64,000 nt of DNA from Pseudomonas sp. B21-056 (GTDB taxonomy: Bacteria > Pseudomonadota > Gammaproteobacteria > Pseudomonadales > Pseudomonadaceae), in NCBI RefSeq assembly GCF_026016325.1, contig NZ_CP087203.1:6262001-6326000 (forward strand), written 5' to 3'. Shown here piece after piece: positions 46,952 through 55,900 of the stretch; position 1 is the stretch's first letter, and each line of letters begins with the position of its first letter. Made by a program: the position numbers and the translations under genes. The notes under the pieces were generated by a model. The model saw only the letters and a program-made list of their open reading frames with translations. It did no database searches and was not told the origin of the DNA.

Positions 46952-47578
46952 ATGAGCCTCGAAATTCGTAAAATTGTGGAAGCGCAATTACTGGCGGCAC
47001 TCAAACAAATTGCCTCACCTCACTTGGATCTGAAGGCAGGAAAAAACAAGCTTGGTTTGCTTGCTTCCAAGGAAAAGCTTGGAGAAATCTACGTTCAACA
47101 TTTGAACAAAGCCGATGGCTATTACGCAGGAATGGAAATTTACACCTGTGAAGCATTCACCTTCTGCAAAGACCAGACCCCACCCTACGAAAGCCGTCTG
47201 CTGAACGCGTCCTTTCTATCGAGGAGTTCGCTATCTGAAGAGAAAAAAGAATTTGGCGATGAGCTGGGCGGCATCATCAGAACCCCAGCACCAAATGAAG
47301 TCAGTATCACGGTTAACAAAATAGTCGAACGGCTTACAAAGAATTACCTGACCAAGGCAGAGAACTGCATTCTCGGCACACCTTCACTGATCGATGACGT
47401 ACTGGCCGAACCCGAAAACTACGCGTTCCCGTTCCTGACGATTCTCTTCGCAGCGCAGAAACACGAACTGAGCCTGGATTCTCAGGTGCTGAAAAAAGCA
47501 TTCGCGACCAAATCAATTTTCGGAAACAAGCAGTTTGATCTGGCGTTAGCGAACAAGTTACTTGCTGGGGAAAAATAA
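46952..47578 (+). CDS. Putative immunity protein for Rhs toxin 1
   Basis: A 208-aa cytoplasmic protein (MSLEIRKIVEAQLLAALKQI...) with no signal peptide or membrane segment. It follows the nuclease tip without a gap; a GTG at 46943 overlapping the Rhs stop is an alternative start. Codon use is AT-richer than the T6SS core, as is usual for immunity genes. I do not recognise the family. Immunity is inferred from position only. Confidence 0.7.
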   Translation: MSLEIRKIVEAQLLAALKQIASPHLDLKAGKNKLGLLASKEKLGEIYVQHLNKADGYYAGMEIYTCEAFTFCKDQTPPYESRLLNASFLSRSSLSEEKKEFGDELGGIIRTPAPNEVSITVNKIVERLTKNYLTKAENCILGTPSLIDDVLAEPENYAFPFLTILFAAQKHELSLDSQVLKKAFATKSIFGNKQFDLALANKLLAGEK

Positions 47579-47596
47579 AAATATGACCAAGACAGT

Positions 47597-48102
47597 ATGA
47601 AAAACAACACTCAAACTGTGGATCTACTGATCTCCCACAGCCAGATTCAATTCCGATCACGGGCCTTCGACGAAAGCTCCAGCCAATGGGGCAACGTCAA
47701 TCTGGAGCAGGGTGCGATCATTCATAGCGACTATGTGGTGTTTGATCCTCTACCCGAAGATGCTTCGGCGCAAATGTGCACTTGAAACTCGACGACAGTT
47801 TCAAGCTCGCACCCACCGCCCAACGCTGCATCGTCGTGCCGTTTCAAGTCACCGATACCAGCCATGTGGAAATTGCATCCGCTGCTGAAAAATTCAAGGT
47901 CGAGCTTGATCTGGAAGCACGCGCCTATGCGTTGTACTTTGAAGTGTGCGAAGGAGACGAGATTTTCTACAAAATCACTCTAGTGCCCTCAGACAGCAAG
48001 GCACCAGCCAAGTATCTACTGGACGACCCCTGGGGCGGTGAGAAAGACAAGGTACTGGCAGAGGGACTTGTTAGAACTCGTCTCCCCCAGAGAAACGGGT
48101 AA
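47597..48102 (+). pseudogene. Frameshifted ComJ-like protein, probable orphan immunity gene
   Basis: Two adjoining frames join into one ComJ-like protein. The first (47597-47785) has DLLISHSQIQFRSRAFDESS and WGNVNLEQGAIIHSDYVVFD. The second (from 47776) continues HLKLDDSFKLAP, then PFQVTDTSHVEIASAAEKFK and YALYFEVCEG. B. subtilis ComJ (Nin) inhibits the NucA DNase and has the same ISYHQF, W-DEAIEKGY and VPFHVT-type pattern. The shift is near 47771-47776: removing two bases joins AQ to VHLKL. It follows the Rhs 1 immunity gene and may be a leftover from an earlier toxin tip. Confidence 0.7.
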
Positions 48103-48170
48103 CCGGTGCAGCGGCCTGTAACGCTTCTCGATGCCGGAAGTCGGCGCTTGTTCGTGATAGAAGCTCAACA

Positions 48171-48644
48171 ATGATTGAAAACACATTCTCGAATGACATT
48201 ACGGCTGTTACTCCTGCGGATCTTGACCACCTGGAATCCGTCATTGGCAAAAAGCTACCGGCGCCCTTCAGGGATCATTACCTCAAGTACAACGGCGGCG
48301 TACCGGAGCGGACCTATTGGGTCAGTGGCGAGTTCGATGAGCCGTTGGAAGTGGCTGCCTTCAAACCCATTGCCGGAAGCGACTCCACAGTGCTATCCAC
48401 CTACCATCTGATGCTGAAGAAACAGGTGCTTGCTCCCCACCTGCTGCCTTTCGCGAACGATTGGGGTGGAAACTTCTTTTGTCTGAACCTTGATTCGGGA
48501 GCCATCAGTTATTTCACCACCGATACTTTCGACAGCGACCTCAGCCCTGAAGAGAATCAGGCCGAATCCGAAAAACTTGTATGCTCGAATTTCCTTCGGT
48601 TCGTCCAAGGGTTGATCGACGAGGAGGATTTGGACGAAGCGTGA
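48171..48644 (+). CDS. SMI1/KNR4 (SUKH) family protein, probable orphan immunity
   Basis: A 157-aa SUKH-superfamily protein: ADLDHLESVIGKKLPAPFRD followed by HYLKYNGGVPE is the classic SUKH N-terminal pattern, with a later LLPFANDWGGNFFCLNLDSG. SUKH proteins are common immunity proteins against polymorphic toxins. No toxin tip beside it is an obvious match, so it is probably an orphan kept from, or for, another tip. Confidence 0.85.
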   Translation: MIENTFSNDITAVTPADLDHLESVIGKKLPAPFRDHYLKYNGGVPERTYWVSGEFDEPLEVAAFKPIAGSDSTVLSTYHLMLKKQVLAPHLLPFANDWGGNFFCLNLDSGAISYFTTDTFDSDLSPEENQAESEKLVCSNFLRFVQGLIDEEDLDEA

Positions 48645-48685
48645 ATCCATCGCAGCACAAAATGCGGATTCAAGAACACAATCCT

Positions 48686-48816
48686 GTGGCGAGGGGATTT
48701 ATCCCCGCTGGGCTGCGCAGCAGCCCCAAAAACCATGCACTGGGGTCCTTCTGGAAGACCGCATGAGCCTGACTACGGCTGCTGCGCAGCCGAGCGGGGA
48801 TGAATCCCCTCGCCAC
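48686..48816. repeat. REP/BIME pair
   Basis: TGGCGAGGGGATTTATCCCC near 48687 and an inverse copy ending CCCCTCGCCAC at 48816, with CTGCGCAGCAGCC-type inner arms. Lies between the convergent SUKH gene and the 504-aa gene. A near-identical pair is at 62586-62716. Confidence 0.85.
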
Positions 48817-48865
48817 GGATAGGTGGAGGCAGGGCACATGGTGCACGCCCAACCTGTCGCCCCCA

Positions 48866-50380
48866 TCAGTCGAAACTCAGCACCTCAGCGCCCTTGGCCT
48901 CGAGCATCGCGCTGAACACCGGCAACCTGGCAACGAAATCCGCCTCGAACGCCAGGTAGCGATCCTGTGCCGGCAGGTAGCGCACGTGCGGCTTGATGCG
49001 CCGGATATCCTGGCTGGACAGCTTGAGCACCTGATTGCTGAGCTGATTCCAGAACCAGGCCAGGGTGTACGAGCCGAACGTATTGGTGTCGTAGTTCCAG
49101 ACCCACCAGTCGCCATGCCCTCGGGCGACATGAATATGCCCGTGAAACGTGCGCAACGTGATGAGGTTCTTGGGCTCTGTGACAAGCAGGCGGGTGTCCT
49201 GGCGCACTTCGCTGCCAAAGCCGTCCAGCAGCGCCTTCGTCGCGGTGCCCGTGACCAGGTTGAAGCGCCACGCCAGCAGCACGGTCTCGTGGTAGCGCGG
49301 GTCTTCGAGGTTCTTTCGCTTGTCTTCGCTGAACAGCAGGATCTCATCGCCCCCCAGGTAGGCGGTTGAGGCCCTGAGGTGGTAACCATCCACCGCCGGC
49401 ATCGGTTTGGCGGCGATGGCTTGGTGCGGTGGGTCCTGATGCCAGATCCAGCACAACGGGCCGTTGTGTTGCATGAACAGCAGGCGGCGGGGGCCGATGG
49501 GCAATATCGTCAGTTCGTCCGGGTGTTCGAAGATGACTTCGCTGGTGTGCGCCGTGATCCGCCAGATACGCGTCAATGGCGCCGGCTCGTAGAGGCGTTG
49601 ACGCTCGAATACCTCGCCATCCACCACCACACAGGGCTGTTCAAATCCCGGCCACTCCACCTGGGCAGGGCCGAAATCCTTGATGTCGGCGCCTTGGCGA
49701 GTTTCGTATCTGTAGCGGTCGTCCGAGCTGTAATCGCCGCTTTTGACCCGACGCCGCCACAGGCTGCGCCGGGCATCGGCGTCGATGAGTTGCAGATCGG
49801 CACCGTCGAGCCCATCGGTGCGATGTTCGAGCATGTCCTGCTCTGCAGGTGGCCACTGGTTGTAGTCAATCAGAAAGCACAGCCACTGCTCATCGTCCTG
49901 CTCGGTAATACCGGCCCAGCCGTTGTGGTAGTTGTAGTCATGGACGTAAGTGGGGCCGGGATAGTCGTGCACGTCCTGCAACCAGTTCAGCTTGCTGCGC
50001 TTGGACTTGGCCGGCTTGCGCGCGGTTTTTCCCTCAGCGGCAACGGGCTTCTCGGGCTCGATCAGGCTCGGTGTAAAGTCCTCCTGGTCTTGCCAGTGCC
50101 TGGCAAATGCCTCGCGCTGATCGGTCTCGACAATGACCGGCCGATAATCATCACCGCCAGCGTCCAGGTTCCACAGGTCGTAACCGCGTTCGGCCAAGGC
50201 GTTCGCCAGCGCCTGGAAGCAGATCTCGGGCATTTCGTTGGAGAGCTCATCCAGCAACGCCTCGAATGGCTGGCCGACAAACACGTCGATATCGGGGTAG
50301 TAATGCTGGAGCAACCCAAGGAGATCGCCGCCGGGGGTTTTCCAGTCGATATGCACCAGCGGATCAAAACGAGATTGCAT
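48866..50380 (-). CDS. Unknown 504-aa protein in the Tse6-like module
   Basis: A 504-aa cytoplasmic protein, no signal peptide. The N-terminal 110 residues (LLQHYYPDIDVFVGQPFEAL then LDELSNEMPEICFQALANAL) resemble a small compact domain of the DUF6630 type (weak). A Lys-rich linker (KTARKPAKSKRSKLN) follows. The rest is rich in Trp, Tyr and beta-strand patterns, suggesting a propeller-like fold. It lies 36 bp after the presumed immunity gene, same strand. I do not know its function: an additional immunity or accessory effector protein is possible. Confidence 0.6.
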   Translation of the reverse strand: MQSRFDPLVHIDWKTPGGDLLGLLQHYYPDIDVFVGQPFEALLDELSNEMPEICFQALANALAERGYDLWNLDAGGDDYRPVIVETDQREAFARHWQDQEDFTPSLIEPEKPVAAEGKTARKPAKSKRSKLNWLQDVHDYPGPTYVHDYNYHNGWAGITEQDDEQWLCFLIDYNQWPPAEQDMLEHRTDGLDGADLQLIDADARRSLWRRRVKSGDYSSDDRYRYETRQGADIKDFGPAQVEWPGFEQPCVVVDGEVFERQRLYEPAPLTRIWRITAHTSEVIFEHPDELTILPIGPRRLLFMQHNGPLCWIWHQDPPHQAIAAKPMPAVDGYHLRASTAYLGGDEILLFSEDKRKNLEDPRYHETVLLAWRFNLVTGTATKALLDGFGSEVRQDTRLLVTEPKNLITLRTFHGHIHVARGHGDWWVWNYDTNTFGSYTLAWFWNQLSNQVLKLSSQDIRRIKPHVRYLPAQDRYLAFEADFVARLPVFSAMLEAKGAEVLSFD

Positions 50381-50416
50381 CGCGCCTGCCTTCCTTGAGT
50401 GTAAGAATCAGCCCCG

Positions 50417-50950
50417 TCAGATGTTGGCCGGCACGAAATCCGGGCCGCCCAGCTTGTCGCGCACCATCACCGCCGAGCGCATCAACGGCGTCCACATGCC
50501 GTCCGGGCTGTTCCACGCCGCGCCCGCCCAGCGGGTGTCGGCCACCAGCTCGGCCTTGTGCCGCTCCAGCAGGCGCTTGAGGGCGACGGCGACGCTGCCC
50601 ATGTCCACGGCAAACAGGTCGCCGTAGGGGCCTTGCGGCTGCTTGCGCTGTTTGTCCTGGCAGAAGCGGTAGTACCAGACCCAGTCATGGGCGATGTAGA
50701 TCGCCCGTGTGCGGTCCGGGTATGTCGCCAGCATGGTCAGCAGGGCCGAGACGAAACGCATGGGGAAACTGGCGTCGTGGGTCTGGCGCCAGTACGGCAT
50801 GATCAACTGGTCGAACGCGGCCACCACGTTCTGCGGCTCGTCGTTATCGCTCTTGGCTTCGAGAAAGTAGAACGGCTCGCCCACCAGGAACTTGTCCAGA
50901 TCGTTGTTGGCCAACGCCAGCAGCAGCACGTTGTCGCTTGGATTGCTCAT
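50417..50950 (-). CDS. Putative immunity protein for the Tse6-like toxin
   Basis: A 177-aa protein starting MSNPSDNVLLLALANNDLDK. Mostly helical and soluble, with Trp/Tyr-rich stretches (YIAHDWVWYYRFCQDKQRKQ). It overlaps the toxin gene stop by 4 bp, the position held by tsi6 in P. aeruginosa, but it is nearly twice as long as Tsi6 and shows no obvious similarity to it. I chose ATG 50950 for the ATGA coupling; the upstream in-frame start at 51073 lies within the toxin. Confidence 0.7.
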   Translation of the reverse strand: MSNPSDNVLLLALANNDLDKFLVGEPFYFLEAKSDNDEPQNVVAAFDQLIMPYWRQTHDASFPMRFVSALLTMLATYPDRTRAIYIAHDWVWYYRFCQDKQRKQPQGPYGDLFAVDMGSVAVALKRLLERHKAELVADTRWAGAAWNSPDGMWTPLMRSAVMVRDKLGGPDFVPANI

Positions 50951-52242
50951 TGGATTCTCACTACGTCTCGGGTGGTCATCAACGCGTTGATGTCGTTGCC
51001 GTGGGCGATCGGCACGTTGTCCAGCACCGCTTCGCGCATGCCGCCCGGATGGGTCAGGCCGCCCGGGCGCCACAGCGAATTCACCCCGCCCTCGTTGCCG
51101 GTGGGCATCAGCACCTTGGGGTTGTCCAGGTTCATCATGTAGATGTCCTTGCCGACCAGCGATCCCGGATCGTAACCCAGGGCCGACTCCAGTACCGAAA
51201 CGTCGCCGGTTTTCTTGTACTCGGCGACCACGGCGTTCAGGTCGGATTTTGCCATGACAAACTTGTTCGGGTTGAACGATCCATATTTGGGGTTGGCGAT
51301 ATCGTCCGAGGTGAACAGGAAACTGCCGCCCTCCTCCTCGAATGTCTTGAGGTGCTTATCGACATACGGGCCTTCCAGATAATCCCTTGGCGGCGGCCGG
51401 CTGCCCTTGGGAATCGCCATGATATCGGCTTCGGTCATGCCCGCCTTGTAGGCCGCCGCGCGGGGTGTCGGGGCCGCGCCGAGACGGGCCATTTTCGGCC
51501 CCAGGCCCAGCAGCGCCATGCCGGCGATGCCCTGCAGCAAGTCGCGATAACCCGGGCCGAGGCGGTCCCCCAACTGACCCAACAGCGCCATGCCGCCCAT
51601 CATCGCGCCGCCGATTACCACGAACCCTGCGAAGGCCGCCGCACCGGCCATCGCCGCCAGTACCGCAGCGGCGCCCATGGCGACCATGCCCAGGGCTTCC
51701 AGCCCGGTGTGCAGCCAGCCTTCGAGATCGAGGACAAACGCGACGGCCACCGTTGGCCCGCCGATGAACGTATTGGGGCTGCCGCTCTTGATGTGCGCGC
51801 CGCAGACCATCTTGCTCTGCAACCGCGCCGCCGGCCTGCCGTTGATGTAGACCGTGGCGCTGCCTTCGGCGATCAGCACCGGGAAGGGCCAGATCGGGTG
51901 ATTCATCGGCAGGCCCGAGCAGGTGGACGACACATCCGCGCCCGCGCGCATCGCATTACGGTTATTGATCTGGACGTTGAGGCTGCCCATGATCAACACC
52001 CCCGTGGTCGGCTCGGGCAGGTTGAAGAGGGTGTTCAGACCCTTGATGATCTGGAACATCGACAGGCCGCCCGCCGCAATCGAGCCGGCCATGATCGCCA
52101 GCGCCACGCCGCCGGTCGCCACGGTGGCCGCGACCACCGCCGCACCGATCAACGCACCGGCAACGGCCCCCGCCACCATCGCGGCGACACCAAAACCGTG
52201 GGCAATTTCATCGCCAAGGCGCGCAGCGGCCAGCATATCCAT
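50947..52242 (-). CDS. tse6: Tse6-like PAAR effector with unrecognised toxin tip
   Basis: A 431-aa effector. Its first 260 residues closely follow the Tse6 plan: MDMLAAARLGDEIAHGFGVA, hydrophobic segments near 18-60, a PAAR region (SATVYINGRPAARLQSKMVC then GAHIKSGSPNTFIGGPTVAV), and a second hydrophobic region at about 180-215. The tip (about 265-431) contains GPYVDKHLKTFEEEGGSFLF and MPTGNEGGVNSLWRPGG. Tse6 of P. aeruginosa is an NAD(P) glycohydrolase. I cannot tell whether this tip shares that activity. Flanked by EagT6 and a presumed immunity gene. Confidence 0.82.
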   Translation of the reverse strand: MDMLAAARLGDEIAHGFGVAAMVAGAVAGALIGAAVVAATVATGGVALAIMAGSIAAGGLSMFQIIKGLNTLFNLPEPTTGVLIMGSLNVQINNRNAMRAGADVSSTCSGLPMNHPIWPFPVLIAEGSATVYINGRPAARLQSKMVCGAHIKSGSPNTFIGGPTVAVAFVLDLEGWLHTGLEALGMVAMGAAAVLAAMAGAAAFAGFVVIGGAMMGGMALLGQLGDRLGPGYRDLLQGIAGMALLGLGPKMARLGAAPTPRAAAYKAGMTEADIMAIPKGSRPPPRDYLEGPYVDKHLKTFEEEGGSFLFTSDDIANPKYGSFNPNKFVMAKSDLNAVVAEYKKTGDVSVLESALGYDPGSLVGKDIYMMNLDNPKVLMPTGNEGGVNSLWRPGGLTHPGGMREAVLDNVPIAHGNDINALMTTRDVVRIQ

Positions 52243-52269
52243 GGGGTTTATCGTCTTCGCGCAGGGTAA

Positions 52270-52704
52270 TCAGGCGGTCTGTGGGCGCAGCTTGAGGGAG
52301 TGCATGGCCATCTTCCACGCCGGCTCGTGGTGCACGAGATCGTTCGGAGTGGTCGTCAGCGTCGTGATCAACCCCACGGGCTGGCGGTCGATGAACACCT
52401 GGCGCAGCATCAGCTCCCGCCCTTCGCGCTGCCAGCTGTAGTCGAGCAACACCGCGGCGTGACCATGGAGCGCGAAATCCCAGCGCTTGATCAGGTTGAA
52501 TCCGGGCAACTGCTGCTCGGCGCTCGCCAGTTGCGCGGCAACGTAGTCGCTGAACGGCGTATCGCCCCGACCCGGGTCGCGACTGATGACGAAACTGGCT
52601 TCCCGGGCCGTTCCCACCGCGGGTAACTTGAAGATGTTGATGCTCTGGTCCTGCCAACTGTCGGGAATGTCGAGATCGGCTTCTTGGAGGCGATAGAGCG
52701 GCAT
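52270..52704 (-). CDS. eagT6: EagT6 chaperone (DUF1795)
   Basis: A 144-aa DUF1795 chaperone starting MPLYRLQEADLDIPDSWQDQ, very close to P. aeruginosa EagT6 (PA0094). It binds the hydrophobic segments of the Tse6-like effector encoded 27 bp downstream. I chose ATG 52704 because the family starts there; an in-frame ATG at 52761 adds 19 unrelated residues. Confidence 0.93.
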   Translation of the reverse strand: MPLYRLQEADLDIPDSWQDQSINIFKLPAVGTAREASFVISRDPGRGDTPFSDYVAAQLASAEQQLPGFNLIKRWDFALHGHAAVLLDYSWQREGRELMLRQVFIDRQPVGLITTLTTTPNDLVHHEPAWKMAMHSLKLRPQTA

Positions 52705-52932
52705 GATTCGGGCGTTTCCAGGCAAGGAGAGCGGCTGAGTAGGCGGCAGATCTTCAAGCAATAAACGGGAACAATCAAGGCACCCAGACAGGCCGTTTTC
52801 GAGGTCATGACCGCCGTCTCACTTTCGCCGCCTCCAAGGACATCCCGCAATGGGAATGGTAACCTTCTCCGCTTGATTGCCTCACGATGAGCAAGCCGTA
52901 GCCACCAGGGAGAAGGTGAATGGAAGCGTCGC

Positions 52933-55900
52933 ATGTCTGACCCACTCTGGGCCGCGCGCCTGGGCGATGCGCTGGAGCACACCTCGATGATGGCCGACAT
53001 TCTCGGCGGCGTGCTCGAGGTGGCGGCCAACATTGCGATCACTGCCTTGGCGACGGCAGCCGTGGTGGCGGCCACCGGCATTACCGTCGCCACCGGCGGC
53101 CTCGGCTGTTTCCTGCTGGGCGCCGTGGTCGGTGCGGTTGTCGGCATCGCCATGAGCAAGACCGGGGCCGACAAGGGCCTGAGCAATATCTGCGAGGGCA
53201 TCGGCAACGCGCTCTTTCCGCCCACGGTGCAGGCCAACATCCTCACCGGCTCCACCGACACCCTGACCAACAACATTCCCGCCGCCCGCGCCGCCGGGGC
53301 CATCGAGTCCCATGTCGCACCGGCCGGCACCGAGCTGGAAGCGCCCGAGCCCAGCTACCTGGACATGGCCGAGAGCTTCTTCCCGCAGATGTGGCGGCCC
53401 ACCGTTGCCACGCCCGCGCCCGGTGCGGTGCCCAAACCGTTGGACCTGATCATCTGCATGAAGCATCCGCCGATGCCGCCGCAGTTTCTGGCCGAAGGTT
53501 CGGACAAGGTCACCATCAACGGCCAGCCCGCCGTGCGCAGCACCGACCGCAGTACCTGCGAGGGGAAAGTGGTGTCGTCCGGGTTGATTTCCCCTGACGT
53601 GACCATTGGCGGCGGTTCGGTGGTGGTGCGCGAGATCCGCAGCGGCAAGACGCCGGGCGTGGGCCTGGCGGTGACCGCGTTATTGATGCTCAAGGGCAGC
53701 AAGGGCAAGTTCTTCAGCAAACTGCCCTGCATGCTGGCCGGGGCAGCGGCGTCGATGGCAGTCAGCAGTGCCATGAACGCGGCGGCCAATGCGACCATGG
53801 GTTCGTCGAACCCGGTGCATGCGGCCACCGGGGCCAAGGTGCTGGGTGGCGATGAGGACATGGACTTCGTCTTGCCGGGGATCCTGCCCATCGACTGGCA
53901 GCGGTTCTACAACAGCCGCGACGAGCGCGGCGATGGGTTGTTTGGCCTCGGCTGGAGCGTGGCCTACGAAGTGTGCGTCGAGATCCGACCTCATCCTGAA
54001 GGCGGTGAGACCCTGGTCTACACCGACGAACAGGGCCGCCCCATCGACATGGGACCGATCCCCTTGGGCGGCGCGGTGTTCAGCGCCGGCGAAGGCCTCG
54101 CCGTGCGTCGGCACCCCAACGGCCAGCTACTGATCGAAAGCGCGGACGGGTTGTACCGTTTGTTCGAACCGACGCCGGGTCACACCTCGCTGCTGCGCCT
54201 GGACCAGCTCGGTGATCGCAACGACAACCGCATCCACCTCGACTACGACGCCGTCGGGCGCCTCGCGGGGTTGCGCGACAGCTTCGACCTGATGCGAGTC
54301 GAACTGATCCACGAACAGGAACGCGTGATCCGGATAGAGCGCCTGTATCCCGACCAGCAACGCGAAGTGCTGGTCAGCTACGGCTACGACGCGGCGGGTA
54401 ATCTCGCCGAGGTGCTCGACGCCAGCGGCCAGGTTCAACGACGTTTCGCCTACGATGCCGGGCGGCGCATGGTGGAACACCAGTTGTCGACCGGCCTGCG
54501 CTGCTTCTACGACTGGGCGTTGATTGAAGGCCAGGAATGGCGTGTGGTCCGTCACTGGACCGACGAGGGCGACACCTACCAGTTCGACTATGACCTCAAG
54601 ATCGGTGTAACTCGCATCACCGACAGCTTGCAGCGCATCAACACCCGCCACTGGAACACTCAGCACCAGATCACCCAATGCACCGACAATCTCGGCCATA
54701 CCTGGACGTTCGAGTGGAACGACGAGCGCCAGATGCTCGGCGCCACCGATCCCCAGGGCGGCCAGTACGCCTACAGCTACGACGAGGCCGGCAACCTGAT
54801 CGGCGAAACCGACCCGTTGGGCCGCAGTGACTCTACCCTCTGGCTGGAGCATTGGGCACTGCCGCAGATAGAAACGGATACGGCCGGCCACACCTGGCGC
54901 TACCGCTACGATCAACGCGGCAACTGCACCGCCGAGACCAATCCGCTGGGCCATGTCACCCGCTACCGCTACGACAATCATGGCCAGGTCGTGGAAATCA
55001 TCGACGCCACCGGCAAAAGCAAACAGCTGCGCTGGAACCCGTTCGGCCAGTTGGTCGAGCATATCGATTGCTCGGGGTATCCAACGCGGTTCACCTACGA
55101 CCAGCGCGGCTATCTGCAAGCCATCACCGATGCCCTCGGCGAACGCACCCAGTTCAGCTACGACGCCCAGGGTCGGTTGCTCGGCAGCCAGTTGCCGGAC
55201 GGTCGCACCGAGCAGTACCAGCGTGATGCCAGCGGCCAGTTGACCGGCTACATCAACCCCGCCGGGCACACCACGCTCTATCAGCACAACCGTCGCGGCC
55301 AGGTTCGCCAGCGCACCGACGCGCATGGCCGGCAGGTGCAGTTTGCGTACGACAGCTATGGCCGCCTGCAAGCGCTGACCAATGAGAACGACGAGAGCTA
55401 TCGGTTTGCCTGGGATGCCGGGGATCGGTTGGCTGAGCAACGCAACCTCGATGGCAGCGCCAGACGCTACACGTACGACGCCCTCGACCACGTAAGACAG
55501 GTCGAGACCATTGCCGCACCGCGACAGGATCGCCAGCCCAGCGAGAACACCATCGTCCACACCCTGGAGCGCGATGCGATTGGCCGGCTGACCACCAGGA
55601 CCACCGCTGATGGACAGTCCCACTACCGCTATAGCCCGCTGAATCAATTGGTGGAGGCCGTCACTGTCGATAACGACGGCACCGAACAACGACTGGCTTT
55701 TGCCTACGACGCCCTGGGTTACCTGATTGAAGAGCAGAGTTCGGCAGGTTCCCTGAAGCACCACTATGACGAGTTGGGCAACCTGATCCAGAGCCAATTG
55801 CCCGATGGTCGCTGGCTCAACCGGCTGTACTACGGCAGTGGTCACCTGCACCAGATCAACCTCGACGGCCAGGTCATCAGCGACTTCGAACGTGATCGCC

